Source of the DNA: Macrobrachium rosenbergii
Lineage: Eukaryota; Arthropoda; Malacostraca; Decapoda; Palaemonidae
Length of the DNA stretch: 64,000 nt
Assembly: GCF_040412425.1 (NCBI RefSeq)
Contig: NC_089762.1
Span: 25,048,391-25,112,390 of the forward strand
Reading direction: 5' to 3'
Shown piece by piece: positions 34,973-50,840 of this stretch (within the stretch, counting starts at the first letter, position 1; each line of letters opens with the position of its first letter). The translations under genes and the position numbers were made by a program. Under the pieces are notes generated by a model. It did not search any database and was not told where the DNA came from. It saw nothing but the letters and a program-made list of their open reading frames with translations.

Positions 34973-35128
34973 GAATCCTCCTCGAACTCGGGACTGTACC
35001 TCCTTAAAAACCAGCTATCTTCAGTAACGAATACCTCTGAGGCTACTGATTTGGTAATAAGAGGGGCTATGGCAACATTCGTAAGCGAACAGCTCCTGCT
35101 TTACATTGTGCACGACGTTTACAGAAAG
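34973..35128 (+). CDS. IR gene 2 exon 8 (S2)
   Basis: Encodes ESSSNSGLYLLKNQL and GAMATFVSEQLLLYIVHDVY; 156 nt as in gene 1. The donor AAG|GTCAGG is weak. Confidence 0.85.
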
Positions 35129-35531
35129 GTCAGGATTAGAATTTCCTTGTGTTGTAACCCTAATTGTTATTCTCAAGTGGTAATGGTGATCTGGCAAGGC
35201 TGGTGACACTTTCAACTAATTGTTACTAACAGCTCACGTAAAATAGATATTATATTTTGCCACCAAAAGAATCGTAGTATTTTATACACAATTTAATGTG
35301 AACGTTTACAGATTAAAATAAGAACCCCCACAGGGAAAACAGTTACTGAAATTTCAGTGAGGAATTTTCAGCAATTTCTGTAAAACGATTGTCTTCTTGT
35401 AGGTCAATCCTCGATAAACAAAGTGGCAGTTCTGGTGAATCATGATTTGCATAAATTCAGGTAAAATAGTCCTTTTGACAAAATGACAATTGTAGTGCTG
35501 ATAACGTGGTAACAGATTTTTTACAGATATA

Positions 35532-35871
35532 AACAAGTAAAAAATGCGCACAGCCGCTACAGTGTATAATCAAGGCCACCGAAAATAGATCTATCTTTCG
35601 GTGGTCACGGCCCATGAAACTTTAACCATGGCCAGGTGGTGGCCTATCCTATATCGATGACACAAGCACGATCATGGGTAATTTTAATCTTAAATAAAAA
35701 AAAAAAGCTGATGCTAGAGGGCTGCAATTTGGTATGTTTGATGATTGGAGGGTGGATAATCGACATACCAATTTGCAGCCCTCTAGCCTCAGTAGTTCTG
35801 AAGATCTGAGGGCGGACAGAATAAACTGCAAACGGACAGACAAAGCCGGCACAATAGTTTTCTTTTTATAG
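35532..35871 (-). mobile_element. Fold-back family copy, inverted, in IR gene 2 intron 8
   Basis: Reverse-complement copy: ACCGAAAATAGATCTATCTT and CGGTGGT near 35580, a hairpin with arms GATGCTAGAGGGCTGCAATT and its inverse (GCAGCCCTCTAGCCTCAGT) around 35710-35800, and AATAGTTTTCTTTT at the end. Confidence 0.7.
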
Positions 35872-36601
35872 AGCACCAATAAAAACCAATTTTGACAATG
35901 ATGGTAATACTGACTAAACCAGAAAAGCAATTTCAGAAAAGAACAATCCTTTAAAGTACTGTAGAAAATCTAGCAAGATAGGAAATGTCTTTTAACCCAC
36001 CTATATGATCATATTAGTTAACTGAGTGAGGTAGCTTTTGGTGGGATTAGAACTCATTAGCAGCAAAAATGCACCAAGCTGAACCTTAACATTAAAAATA
36101 AAAAAAATAATCTGATGTAAACTCTTGGATAGCTTTCTGAATGGCTTTGCGCAGATGCGTACATGATTCCATACAAACTTGTTTCCATACAAACTGGAAA
36201 ACCGTTATATCTTTCTTGTAACCAGCATTAGTTCAAAGACAGCAGGCAAATCTGCCAGTGTGTTAGTCTGTCCAGCTGACAGCTATTAACCCTTCTTGGA
36301 AATGTTTGGTAATAGTTGCTATGCTCCTCAAAACTGTTTCCAAACATGGCAAATTTCTCAATCCTATGCAACCACACTTACAAGGTACAGCTGAAGAGAC
36401 TGATATATCTAAATGTCAAATTATATAATAAGAATTTAAAGTATGAACAAATTATTTGCATCTCTCTCTTTTGGTTAATCCAGTGATTGCCACATTATTT
36501 CCTTAATCTGCTTTACATGCATACCACCTAATAAAGGAGAAAAATGTTACCTTTGGAATACTGATGGATTCACTCTCATTGACGATTTGCTCTCCCGACA
36601 G

Positions 36602-36709
36602 ACCAAAACCTGCCCTTTAGTATCTGGCATCGCAGAAGTTCTTTGAGGCAACAAGTATTGGACTTGGGTTCCCAAAAGGGTCACCTCTGAGGGAGAAGAT
36701 CAATCCTAT
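36602..36709 (+). pseudogene. IR gene 2 exon 9 with 1-nt insertion
   Basis: Starts TKTCPL like gene 1 (TKSCPL), but an extra G in CTTTAGTATCTGG shifts the frame before YLASQKFFEATSIGLGFPKG. The exon is 108 nt against 107 nt. The inserted base creates CCCTTTAG, a usable acceptor: splicing at 36621 would join YRK to YLASQKFF in frame with loss of six residues. Confidence 0.78.
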
Positions 36710-36880
36710 GTGAGTTTAAATTTTCCATGACATCATTATATTTCAAAATATCAAGGAAAGATTATTCATACAAACTTTGTGCTTTTGTTTAACGATGCAT
36801 TGTACAAAGACTAGCTGTAGGACTGCTATTAACATCCACAATAACAATATTTTGTCAAAGTATACTGTCAAATTCGACTT

Positions 36881-36882
36881 TC

Positions 36883-36951
<69 letters not shown>
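36881..36951. repeat. (AAT)n microsatellite
   Basis: In IR gene 2 intron 9. Confidence 0.93.
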
Positions 36952-36952
<1 letters not shown>

Positions 36953-37192
36953 TGCTGTAATGCCAAGAGTTACTTGAATCATGCAATATTTGTTCTTGCA
37001 GATTTTCAATGAAGTAATTCTACTTTTAGGTTATCTTAAAAGTTCATTTTTTAAATTCCAACTTTTACAAAAATAATTAAATACTCTACTTTCATTGCAA
37101 ACATGGTGAATATTCTTCCCAAGACACTTCAGGCATAACGGTTTGAGGATTTAGTCATTGATCATAAAGAATTCTTCTGATTTCTCACCCAG

Positions 37193-37350
37193 GATCTGTA
37201 ACTTAAAAGAATTCGGTATTCTGGATCACCTGTTCAAGAGGAGGATCAAGGATGCTTACTTGTGTCTCAAGAAAGAATCTCTTGGGACAGATGGCCTACG
37301 ACCTTTGGATGTTGGCGATTTCTATGGAGTTTTCTGCGTCTATCTTGGAG
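37193..37350 (+). CDS. IR gene 2 exon 10 (S2 end, M4 start)
   Basis: Encodes ICNLKEFGILDHLFKRRIKD and LRPLDVGDFYGVFCVYLG; 158 nt as in gene 1. The donor GAG|GTCAGT opens the 16-kb last intron. Confidence 0.9.
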
Positions 37351-37577
37351 GTCAGTGTATATGCAATTGGGTAATAAATTTATAATGTAAAGGTATTTGG
37401 AAAATCTTCAGTGAACTTAGGACTCTGAGAATGTTTTGAAACTTTAAATGAGTTTGAGAATTACAGTCGACTATTCCTCTGGAGATTAGCTGGGATGAGC
37501 ATTCAGATATCTCATGTGAAAAAATTATGATAATGTTATCGACAGTGACGTGTGAGAGAATTTTCTTTGGAAGTACA

Positions 37578-37578
<1 letters not shown>

Positions 37579-37661
<83 letters not shown>

Positions 37662-38774
37662 TTAGATTACCCATATTCATATGGAAAAATATCTAAGCAA
37701 AGGCTGGTGCTCATTTGAAAGAAGTAACAGAAGGTAATAGGATATACAGAAAGAGATCGTTATTAGAAAAGAAAAAATATCTAACAAATTAATAAATACA
37801 TGGATAAAACTGTAAGTGAATTATTAAAATACAAGGAGAGCTGCTTAAGGGTAGTAATGCATTGCATCTTTGATTGAACTTTGGAGGTTTCACTTCCTTG
37901 AGATCCTCAGGGAGACTGTTCCACACTCCAACCGTGTGAGGAATAAAAGACCTCTGGAACTGGGAAGTTCAATAGAGTGGCATATTTACTGCATATTGGT
38001 GCTGATGTTAAGCAAATCTGGTTGCTCTCGGCAGGAAAAGGGGATCAGGGATGAAGTGTGAATGTGAAAGATCTCTTGTTAAAATACAACTTATGAAACA
38101 ATGACAAACAAGAGACCATCCGTCGATGATCCAAGTCATAACTGCTATTATAGGGAACAGAAACCTGCCACTCTGTCTAAAAGAGATAAATCTCTGGCAG
38201 AAGCAAACATGCACACCAGAGAACAGTATTCTAGTAAAGGAAGGACAAATGACCCAAAACAGGATGCACTGATTTTATCACTGTTATAAATATATGAGGC
38301 TTTACTTACAATACCTAACTTTTGTACAGAATTTGCTGACACTTTCGTTAGATGTTGCTCAATAATGTAGTGAGATGTTAATCAAAAGTTACATTAAGCA
38401 GAGTCCCTTCCACTTGAAGGGAATCATGGGGTGGAAAATCAGTACGAAATCTACCATTTTCGTTTTACTGGAGTTCAGCTGCAAAACCCACTGACTACAC
38501 CATTCAGTAATCTGCTCCACGTCATGATTGACGATAAGGGCAGCTTCAGTTCTCGTAAGTGAAGACTTTACTACACCCACAAGTGTTGCATCATCGACCT
38601 ACTGAACAACCTTGCTTTCCAGGCCAACAACCATATCACTTGTATACACTAAACATAACATTGGACCAAGAACACTGCCCTGTGGAACTCCAGACACACT
38701 AGGTCTTGGCTTGATAAAGATCCCATCAACAACAACTCTCTGCTGATTACTTGTAAAGAAATTTTGAAGAGCCT
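37579..38774 (-). mobile_element. APE-type LINE copy C, 5'-truncated, minus strand
   Basis: Read on the minus strand it gives reverse transcriptase pieces: RVVVDGIF, SVSGVPQGSVLGP, a degraded catalytic box (VDDATLVGVV) and an ITEWCSQWVLQLNSSKTK stretch. Then come the C-terminal segment and a 3' UTR close to that of copy A. The 3' end is the (ATT)n tract at 37579-37659, which on the element strand is an (AAT)n tail. Frameshifts and a stop before the catalytic box show it is dead. Confidence 0.75.
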
Positions 38775-39257
38775 AAAACATATACAACAACTACAATATC
38801 CTGAAGTTTAAAAATAACTGTCTGACTTGAGGCAAACAGCAGATAGGCACATAAAGTGGTGCTCGTTTCTGAACGAAAGTTTAGTTTTCTACCATAGTGG
38901 GGTCAGTAAAAAAAGCTGTGCCCACAACTTAGCAGAACATGATATAAAATCTTCGAATTATGTATGTATGTATGTATGTATGTATATATGTATATATAAT
39001 ATACATACATTATATATACTGTATACATATATAGAGTATATACTGTATGTATATATGCATATACATATGGTAAAAATTATATAACAATAAGGACAAAAAC
39101 TATAATCATCAAAACATGTAAGCCACACACAATGTGTGTACCAGGTTGTAGTTTAAAATATATTTTCAGTGTACCTTCAACTAATACATGCACTGCATGT
39201 GGTCTTACATTTTTTAGATATTATGGGAGGTACAGAGTGAAAAGATATGTATGTATC

Positions 39258-39258
39258 C

Positions 39259-39340
<82 letters not shown>
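39258..39340. repeat. (TA)n microsatellite
   Basis: TA tract next to the hairpin repeat at 39345. Confidence 0.93.
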
Positions 39341-39341
<1 letters not shown>

Positions 39342-39344
39342 ACT

Positions 39345-40330
<986 letters not shown>

Positions 40331-40360
40331 TATATATATACACTAAAGAGTAATACTATA

Positions 40361-41012
40361 CAGTAATACGCTTTGAGTTGCACAAATTCACAGACATGCA
40401 AACTTTTCATTGGAACCTAACTAATTGGCACATGGAATTTTTTCAAAATCCTCGAAAAACCCTGCAGAAGTGGAAACGTTTAATTTTGAAGTATTTTATA
40501 TGTTTTCGTGCTTTTATGTCTAAAATTGTTATGAAAAATTTGTATTTTTATTTTTGTACATAAATACTGTATGGTACAGGCATACTTTACATTAAAATAC
40601 AGTAAAATCAACCAAAATCACAAAACAGCTATCGATGTAAACATCTCTCTCTCTCTCTCTCTCAGTACTTTAATATTTGCTTTGATGTATGAGTTGTATT
40701 TTTGCTCTCTCTCCCTCTCACTGAGATAGGAGAGAGATTTTTTATGCATATGTAACATGCATGTTTATTTGTTTTGTATACTGTAGTTTTATAGATAAAT
40801 GTGACTTACTTTGTTATTAATTTTTTCATATTTTCCATGTTATGATTAAAACTTAGTGCATTTCTATAGTAAATTTTAAAAGAATTAAATAGTTTCCCCA
40901 GTCTTTTCTCCGATCCTTTGGAGTGAGGGGAGTGTGTAACCTAACTGTCAATTATCTTGACTTGACACATTGACATATTGACCATCAAGGGAAAAAAATA
41001 TTGCCCACTGTT

Positions 41013-41049
<37 letters not shown>

Positions 41050-41514
41050 TTCCTTCATAAATTATGAATTTCCATCTTTTGATATCTAACGTAAGAATAA
41101 TTTTTCTATCTCTTTCCAAAGTTATTCTCTCTCTCTGTCATAAATCATGAATAATTTCTCTCTAGATATTCAATGTAAGAACAAAGTCCCCTTCTCTCTC
41201 TCTCTCTCTCTCTGTCTCCATAATAATTCGTGAATAATTTCACTCTCTTGATACTTAACATGAGGACAACCCAAATCTCTCTCTCTCTCTCTGCACTGTA
41301 CTGAAATATGAATTACAGTACGGTATTAAGCTAATTTGTAAATGAAATTAAAGTACTTTGGGAGCATGATTTTGTCATATTTAGGGTTTATACTCTAGAA
41401 ATGAACATTTACTTTATGTATTAGCATTTTTAGTGACTCTACCAAACTTACACGAATCCTTGCCTAACACAAGGGGTTCTGGAACCTAACCTCACAAAGT
41501 TCGAGGTATTACTG
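40361..41514. mobile_element. TIR element of about 1.15 kb with TA flanks
   Basis: The left end TA|CAGTAATACGCTTTGAGTT and the right end GTTCGAGGTATTACTG|TA are imperfect inverted repeats with TA on both sides. The inside is AT-rich with several (CT)n blocks (40640, 41014-41046, 41195, 41274). No transposase frame was seen. Confidence 0.55.
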
Positions 41515-41522
41515 TATACATG

Positions 41523-41523
<1 letters not shown>

Positions 41524-41598
<75 letters not shown>
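41524..41598. repeat. (TA)n microsatellite
   Basis: TA tract right of the 1.15-kb TIR element. Confidence 0.94.
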
Positions 41599-41599
<1 letters not shown>

Positions 41600-41602
<3 letters not shown>

Positions 41603-43547
41603 GGTGTTATATAATATATAAAACCATTCTACAAATATCATATGTGTCTCTGTAAAAATTCTGATGTTTTGTTTGCAGATTTGTCATTTGTTGTGATGAT
41701 ATTTTTAAAATATCTTGATATGTTTTTTCCATTTGTTTAATATCTTGTGCAGTATATTATACTGAGTGAACTCAAATTCGTAACATGCTGTGTTGTAGAG
41801 AGGGAGATATTTTTTAACCATTATCAGATCACTACATCCTGTACTGACATAAGTGTTTGGACGAAGTTGTGTTTGGAAAGGCAAGGGCCTCTTGGGTTAT
41901 CAGTAACGACTTGACAGCTAGCGGCCAGAATGCCTTATTATATATTTATCATGTGTGTCTGTTCCATGGTTATTAGCTGTGTCTATCTCTGTTATTTTCC
42001 ATGATCTTGAGTAGAAAGAATGAGGAAGAGAGGTAGATGAAGTTGACATGCTGACAGCGAGCCAAAATTGGTCCAAAATCGTTTCTCTTTATTTGCTCAG
42101 GTGTTTTGAGTGAGCAGATGGTGTCAATCATTGATAAGAGCTCTGGCATATTTCCTTCTGAGCCTTAGAATTCCCTGTACGTATACCGTACATGTATACC
42201 TGTATGTATAATGTATGTACACTTTATGTATCATGTATTCTGGGAGGGCTTGAAGATAAAAGAGGAGTGCTGAATGAGAAAGAGTTAGTCAGGAACAGGG
42301 GTTGCTGGAAATAGGGTGTCCCTCTCTCTCTCTCTCTCTCTCAAATTACCATTCATGTATAAGGCTGTTATACTGCCTGCTCTCCTGTTTGTAAAAGTTT
42401 TGTTAAACTCACCCAAGAAGTGTATACATTTTGTAAGAGTGATCTAAGGTATTTATATTGTGCAAGCATTGTGTAAAGTGTATAATGGTGTACCACCTAA
42501 AAAAGATAATGTGATGTTTACTGGTTTTTATTGTGTTGAGAGTTAAAGTGATGTTCTAGGTAAAAGAGAATTATTATTTTGATAAGAGGTGGATAATATC
42601 TCTTATAGTGAGTTCTAATGTGTATTGCTGCTAATTATATATCATTGTGTATGTCATTGTGACTTGGCAGTGTTGTCTTTGAAAGTGTCTTAGAAAGATG
42701 TGAGTTTAACCTTTTTAAAAGTGAAGGTAATCTTTTGAAAGATTGATATAATCTTTAAACATATTTTTGTCTTAGTGAAATGGCTGCGGGTCTGTGTTAT
42801 CATATTACTCTAATTTTATAATTAATGTTTTACAAAGTTTTGTGCTGGTCATTACTTAGCATTTTGTTAGTGCATACTTATTACTGAGATTTCAGAGAAT
42901 ACTTATATAGATTCCAGACAGTAATATTTTGGTGAACACTTGTGTTGAGTTTAGTTAATTAGGTATATGTTTAAAACTTGAGTAATAGTTAATGGTTGGA
43001 ATCTTACTTAACCAAATTGCTTTCTTAATAAATTAAAGTTTTGTGAATTAAACTTGATTAAGAAATACTTAAATCTTATACTGTTGTCAGATAACAGTAA
43101 ATCTTTTTGAGACTGTGAACTCTGCATATAACTTTTGAACTTAGAAATAAATTTGTCTGTTTAAAGTTTTAAAAGCACAGTGTTTTATTTTGACCACTAG
43201 TAATAAGAGAAATTAATGAATGTGTACAAGGTAAGTGATATATCTGTTTGTTCACCTGAGACTTATCTAGGTGAAATAGAACCAGGGAAACCATTATAGT
43301 GTTTGTTGAAGTGATGCCCATTTTCTATTAGTCTGTTTATAGCTTGTTGGTTGTTACCTCACCCATAACTTGATAAAATTAGATTGATTTTCTCAAGTGA
43401 TAAGTAAGTTTTATGGGGTCACTGTACCTTTAGAGTATTCAGTCTTAATAATTTTGTTATGTGGTTTCAAATATCTGATCGAAGTGAGGTAACTTTTTGG
43501 TCTTATTATCTGTGTAATAACCAGGTGCTTGATCACTTCGTGACTAT
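41600..43547. other. Unassigned AT-rich intron sequence
   Basis: Two kilobases of IR gene 2 intron 10 without a long open frame, recognisable gene or clear repeat, apart from a (CT)n at about 42322. Confidence 0.4.
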
Positions 43548-43966
<419 letters not shown>

Positions 43967-44275
43967 AGACAAAACCCATGAAGGAAAGAGAAACATTGAG
44001 TGCAGTTTCTCTTTATTTCGTGGATTTTGTCTTTATTTATATATTCATCACGTTTCTTATTTTCGAGATTCAGTTACACACACACACACACACACATATA
44101 TATACATATATATAAATATATATATACTGTATTATATACATATATAAAGACAAAATCCACAAAGGAAAGAGAAACACTGGAGTGCTGCAAGTTTCTCTTT
44201 CCTTCGTGGATTTTGTCTTTATTGATATATTCATCACATTCCATATTTTTGTGATTCAATTATACATATACATAT
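43967..44275. repeat. Tandem hairpin repeat (AAGGAAAGAGAAAC type)
   Basis: Two units, each with ATGAAGGAAAGAGAAAC or ACAAAGGAAAGAGAAAC followed by its inverse GTTTCTCTTTCCTTCGTGG-like arm, separated by (AC)n/(TA)n. The flanks match the repeat at 39345-39535. Confidence 0.6.
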
Positions 44276-44280
44276 ATATA

Positions 44281-44928
44281 TGTAAGGATGGTATTGAGTG
44301 ACATACTGACTGGGTGTTGTCTAGTTTATTGGTGGTTGCTTACTGAAAATGAATGTACAGAATCTTCGAAGTTGTTATTGGCTGGTGAGAGCCGCAAAGT
44401 AGTTTCTACACACAGACAGGGCAAAACAGAGGTAATGTTTCGGACATCTGTGTTTGTCAACAGACAAACAGATGGCGATTGGGAGAGACATAATAAACAT
44501 ACAATGATAAAACATATATCAGTGGAAAGGCCAGGAAATTCCACATATGGCCAATTGCATGAGATTCGAGACAGATTAATAAATACAACGCAGTAGCATA
44601 ATATATGTGAAATGGCGAGACGTTTGGCATCTTCACAAACAGAAACATACATACAGTTTGACACAGAAGATTCGGTGGAACATTAGGTGTACGTGATTGT
44701 AATGCTTGCATGTCAATGCAAGTAGTGGTGATTGTACATGAATCGAGACAACAATGGTTAGAGAGAAACAGACAGAAATATTGTATGGTAGAAGTTGCGT
44801 TCCTTCGAGCAGTCCCCTCCAGCTGACGCAGGAGGGAGAGAGAGAAAACGGGATGCTTTGTCTTGTTTTCTCCGATGGATGATTCACACACACGTGCGCC
44901 CGAGAGACCGCCAATGTGATCTCTTACA
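44281..44928. mobile_element. Possible solo LTR in a (TA)n tract
   Basis: Begins TGTAAGGATGG and ends GATCTCTTACA, giving TG...CA with a 6-bp inverted terminus (TGTAAG/CTTACA). TA-rich sequence lies on both sides, so a target duplication cannot be verified. It contains AATAAA strings. The open frame at 44288-44596 matches nothing I know. Confidence 0.35.
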
Positions 44929-46348
<1,420 letters not shown>

Positions 46349-49300
46349 GGTATATATAGGTATATAGACAGTATGTGTAATTGTAATAGCCACAATGCCC
46401 TCTTAACTTCTCGAATTCTTCACATTTTTTTGGACGAGTATGCTTGTCACTACAAAGTCTTAGATCCAAGTGCAAAAAATTTGAAGCAGTTATGATGATC
46501 AGTAGCAGGAAACAAACCCATGTCCCATAATCACGACAAGGTCATGTTGCCTACCTGACCATGAGAAGGTTAAAAGTCTATTACCTCTCATACATATATA
46601 TACCTGTCAAATTCAGACATTATATTTATTAGAGTTGGAATAGACCCAATTTTATCGTGGGTAGTGGGTTAATGTAGCTTTTCTTAGCAACATTCACTTC
46701 AGAGGGTGATGTCCCTGCCTACATGAGTTAGGGTAGAAGAGACTTTTTAGCCTTGGCAGGCAATTCTTTTACAAGAAGGACACTCTGGAATCAAACCAGT
46801 GGGTAGAAGGGACTCTAGTTTTGGTAGGCAACCCTTCTAAGAGAAGGCTACTCTGAATATAAACCTTGTTCTCCAACCTTGGACTGTGCCATAGCCATTG
46901 TACCATGACCTTTCATGGTCTTGGGTTTGAGTTCCCTTGCATGAGGGTACAATCAGGCATTCATCCTCTTTTTGTTCACCTTCCTGTTGTATTGAAAAGT
47001 GTGTATGACAGGATGATGAGAAAGCAAAAGTTGCTTGGTGGATTATCAGTAGTGCCTTTGTCTTTACCTAATCTTTTCCTTCTGAGTGTTTCATTTCTAA
47101 ATCCATGTTGGCTATCCTTCCCAAGCTGTTGTGGCAAACCTGGCGGATTTCTTTTGTCTTACAAGGTGTGCTGGCCCCACATTGTCAACCAGTCGCTTCT
47201 GGCGTTTCTTTAATGTCGTATGGTGACATTTATTTAAACTCTCAAAAGAATTTTTTTGTAAATAATGTAAATACTGTTGTTGTTAATGATATTGTTGTTG
47301 ATTGTTCTGGTGACTTTTATAAAGTTACTGTTGCTATGAGTTCATTTATTAGTTTTGATAATGATTTTTTGTTAATTTTAATTCTTTCGGGAGACATTGA
47401 GCTAAACCCTGGGTCTGTTACTCATTACAGTAAGAAAAACTGAAAGTACTTTACTCAGATATTTGGGACTTAAGGTCAAAATTCCTTGATCTCCAGAGTT
47501 GTGCCCCTGACTACGATTTGATGTTTTTATCTGAGACTCATGTAAGTAGTAACAAGTCAAAGGATGAGTTTTTAATCCCGGGGTTTGATGGCCCTGATTT
47601 TATTTATCGTTGTAACATCCCACATGCGAAAGGTATGGCTGTACAGTATACACTAAGTCTGGACGACCTATTATCATAAAAAAAAAATTTGGAGTGTAGT
47701 TGCCATGAAGTTCTTTGTTTTAAAATTTTCAGTAAGTTCTACAATGTTTACGTATTTGCTCTTTACCGCAGTCCAAATATCGATGATTATATATATGACT
47801 GCCTTTTAGCAAGAATTAGTATGACTCAGTCACAGGATTCAAAAGCTTCATCTGTTATTTGTGAAGACTGTAATGTAAAGCACAGTGGGTGGCTAAATTC
47901 AAATTCCACAGATCAACATGGCCAGTCTGGTCTTGAGTTCTATGTATCCTCTGATTTTGTCCAGCTGACTAAGGAACCCATGCACATTTCTGGTAATAGA
48001 TTAGACCTCATATTCACAGGTATTCCAGCTATTGTGAAGTCCAAGGTCTGTGAATATATAGGCACTTCTGATCACTGTGCCACTGAAATGGATATATCTG
48101 TCAATGTATATTCCTAATTCCACCGTTGGAAAAACGGTCTGGATGAAATCCAGAGCCAACTGGGATAGCATTATTGAAGCCTGTCAGGCACTTAACATTT
48201 CAGTGCCTGACAGGCACTGAAATGTTAAGAGAGGTTAAGAGGGTTAACATTTCAGTTGCTATATTAGATCCTGATCCCAAGAAGTTGAGTGAAATGCTGA
48301 TGGCTATTTTAATAAGATATGTCCCTAGGAAGGTCATCAAATCCAAGACAAATGACCAGCCATGGTTTGATGGTACATGTAGACAAGCCTACCAAACAAA
48401 CAGACCAAATTCAACCCATGGAGACAAAATTGTTCAAAGGAAAATTACACCATTTTTGTTGAGCCTCGCGTGCTGCAAATAGAACTTACCATACAGCCAA
48501 GAGAAATTACAGTAATTCCTTGAAGAGGAAACTTGAAGGAATTACTCAGTCTCATCTGTGGTGGACCAAATTGGCAATATCTATCTTTCGGTCCGGCTTG
48601 TCTTCCATTCCACCACTACTAACTGATGGTAGATTGAGTACTGGCACTAGGGAAAAGGATGAACTGCTTCATGGAGCTTTTGAAGCCAAACAATCAGCTG
48701 AGGATGTCCCTCTCCCTGATACTTGTCATCCTGAACCTATTCTTACAAAATTTGGATAATCTTGATAGCTGGGGTGGAGAGGATCTATATGGTTTCTTCC
48801 CTTTGTTCTTTAAAAAAATTTCTAATGTGTTGTCTCCCAAGATTACTAGATTCTATAGATTTTTATGTCAATGTAGTATCTTTGTGGATGAGCGCAAGCT
48901 TAGTAATACAGTGCCCGTTCCAAAGAGCGACATATCTGGAAACTGCATTAACTACAGGCCAATCTCTATTCTCCCTGTGCTCTCCAAAGTTGCAGAAAAA
49001 CTTATTTTCATGCCACTATATATGTATGTGGAATCTAAATGACTGTTAGCCGATAGTCAGTTTACATACAGGAAGCAGTTAGGTACCTGCAATGCTCTTG
49101 TAGACCTGACATGCCATTTGCAAGGGAGCCTTGATAAGGGTTTTGAGTACAGAGTAATTCAAATACTGTAGATTTTAGTGCTGCTTTTGATTTAGTAAAT
49201 CACAAGGCACTTATTTATGAACTTCAGAAACTTGGAGTGGGTGAATATGTTGTAGGTTTACTTCAAGATTTCCTTATAGGTAGGCAGCAGTGAGTTGGCG

Positions 49301-49631
49301 TGGATGCGATCCTTAGTGAACCAAGACCTATTGTGTCAGGAGTTCCACTGGCAGTGTTCTTGGTCCAGTGTTATTTTTAGTGAATAAAAGTGATACAGTA
49401 TGGTTGTTGGCCTAGAAAACAAGATTGTTCAGTTGCCGATGATGCAACACATGAGTGTAGTACAGTCTCCACTTATGAGAAATGAAGCTGCCCTCGGCCT
49501 CAATCAGGACATGAGCCAGATCAGGGAATAGTGTAGTTAGTGGGGTATGAGGCTGAACCCCAGTAAAATAAAAGCACTATTGATAAGCAGATCTTGTACA
49601 GATTTCCCACCCCATCCACCCCTTCAGGTGG

Positions 49632-49870
49632 ATTGATTGAGTGAATATAGAGTTTAAGCCAAAGGCCAAGCACTGGGACCTATGAGGTTATTCAGCAATG
49701 AAAAAAAGGTTTGAAAGGTGTAACAGGAGGTAAACGTTGTTTGGAGAGGGTGGAAAGTAAGATGGAAGAAAGAGAATATGAAAGGAGGTACAGTAAAAGG
49801 AGCGAAAGGGGCTGCAGCTAGGGGCCAAGTGCACACTGCAAAGAACCTTAATGCCTACAGTGCACGGGTT
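49632..49870 (-). mobile_element. SINE copy inserted in LINE copy A
   Basis: Flanked by exact TTCAGGTGG (49623-49631 and 49871-49879). Removing it restores the LINE coding sequence across the site (PHPPLQVGG...). It is shorter than the full family because of internal deletions. Confidence 0.78.
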
Positions 49871-50709
49871 TTCAGGTGGGTGGAATTTTGCTGAATGAGT
49901 CTGAAGCTTTAACTATTCTAGGTGTGACTTTTGATTCACATCTAACGTTTGAGAAACATCTAATGAAAGTTTCAGCAAATGTCACATGAAATTTAGGTAT
50001 TGTTCGTAGGCCTCATATATTTAGGAGTGATTAAATCAATGCAACCTATTTTAGGTCATTGTACTTCCTTTACTAAAATACTGTTCTCCGGTGTGGATGT
50101 CTGCTGCTGCCAGAGATTTATCTCTTTTAGATAAAGTGGTTCATGGTGGTAGATTTCTGTTTCCTAATAGTAGCAGTTATGACTTGGACCATCAATGGAT
50201 GGTCTTGTTTGTCACTTTTCATTTCTCGTTTGTCACTTTTTCATAAGTTGTATTTCAACAGAGGTCTTTCACATTCACACTTGATCCCTGATCCCCTTTA
50301 TCTGCTGAGAGCAACCAAATTCGCTGCACAGCAGCACCAATATACAGTATATATGCCCAGCTGTTGAACTTCTCAGTTCCAGAGGTCCTTTACTCCTCAA
50401 ATCACTGTACTGCGGAACAGGCTCCCAGAGGATGTTATGCAATTGGAACTTCAGAAATTCAAGTGAAAATGCAATGAATTACTACCCTAATACTATTCTT
50501 CTTCTGCCTTTTGATACATTTTTATCTATTTATCTACCTGGTATTTATTAATCTATTTTTTCTTTGTTAATACTGTAAGTGTTATCTCTTCTTTCTGCAT
50601 TTCCCTTTACTTCCTCTTATTCCTTCCTAATGATCACCATATTCTTTGGAAGCTTGAATTTTAAGTCAATGGCCCCCGTGGGCTTGTTCCAAAGAATAGG
50701 TTTCATCTA

Positions 50710-50714
<5 letters not shown>

Positions 50715-50803
<89 letters not shown>

Positions 50804-50806
50804 AAT
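50715..50806. repeat. (AAT)n tail of LINE copy A
   Basis: Follows the LINE 3' UTR end CATCTACTG directly, with one AAAT break. Confidence 0.93.
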
Positions 50807-50840
50807 ATGAAGAAAACAGACACTCTCTTAAACAGGTCTT

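Larger units (their letters stand above)
46661..50806 (+). mobile_element. APE-type non-LTR retrotransposon (LINE) copy A
   Basis: Elements in order: a 5' region; a GDIELNPGS string (about 47392-47418) just before the endonuclease; endonuclease pieces DLMFLSETH (about 47515), CEDCNVKHSGWLNS and GNRLDLIFTGIP...GTSDHCA (47860-48090); and reverse transcriptase pieces NYRPISILPVLSKVAEKL (about 48950), FSAAFDLVNHKALIYEL (about 49175), IVSGVP (about 49330) and GMRLNPSKIKAL (about 49548). Then come a C-terminal segment, a 3' UTR and an (AAT)n tail at 50715-50806. The layout and motifs fit the CR1/Jockey side of LINEs. Many frameshifts and stops break it, and a SINE sits at 49632-49870. Copy B (61948-64000) and copy C (37579-38774) belong to the same or a close family. 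Confidence 0.85.

Noticed and set aside
44326..44914. Overlapping open frames on the minus strand near 44.3-44.9 kb
   Set aside because: No domain or conserved motif; they lie in a candidate LTR and several overlap each other in different frames.
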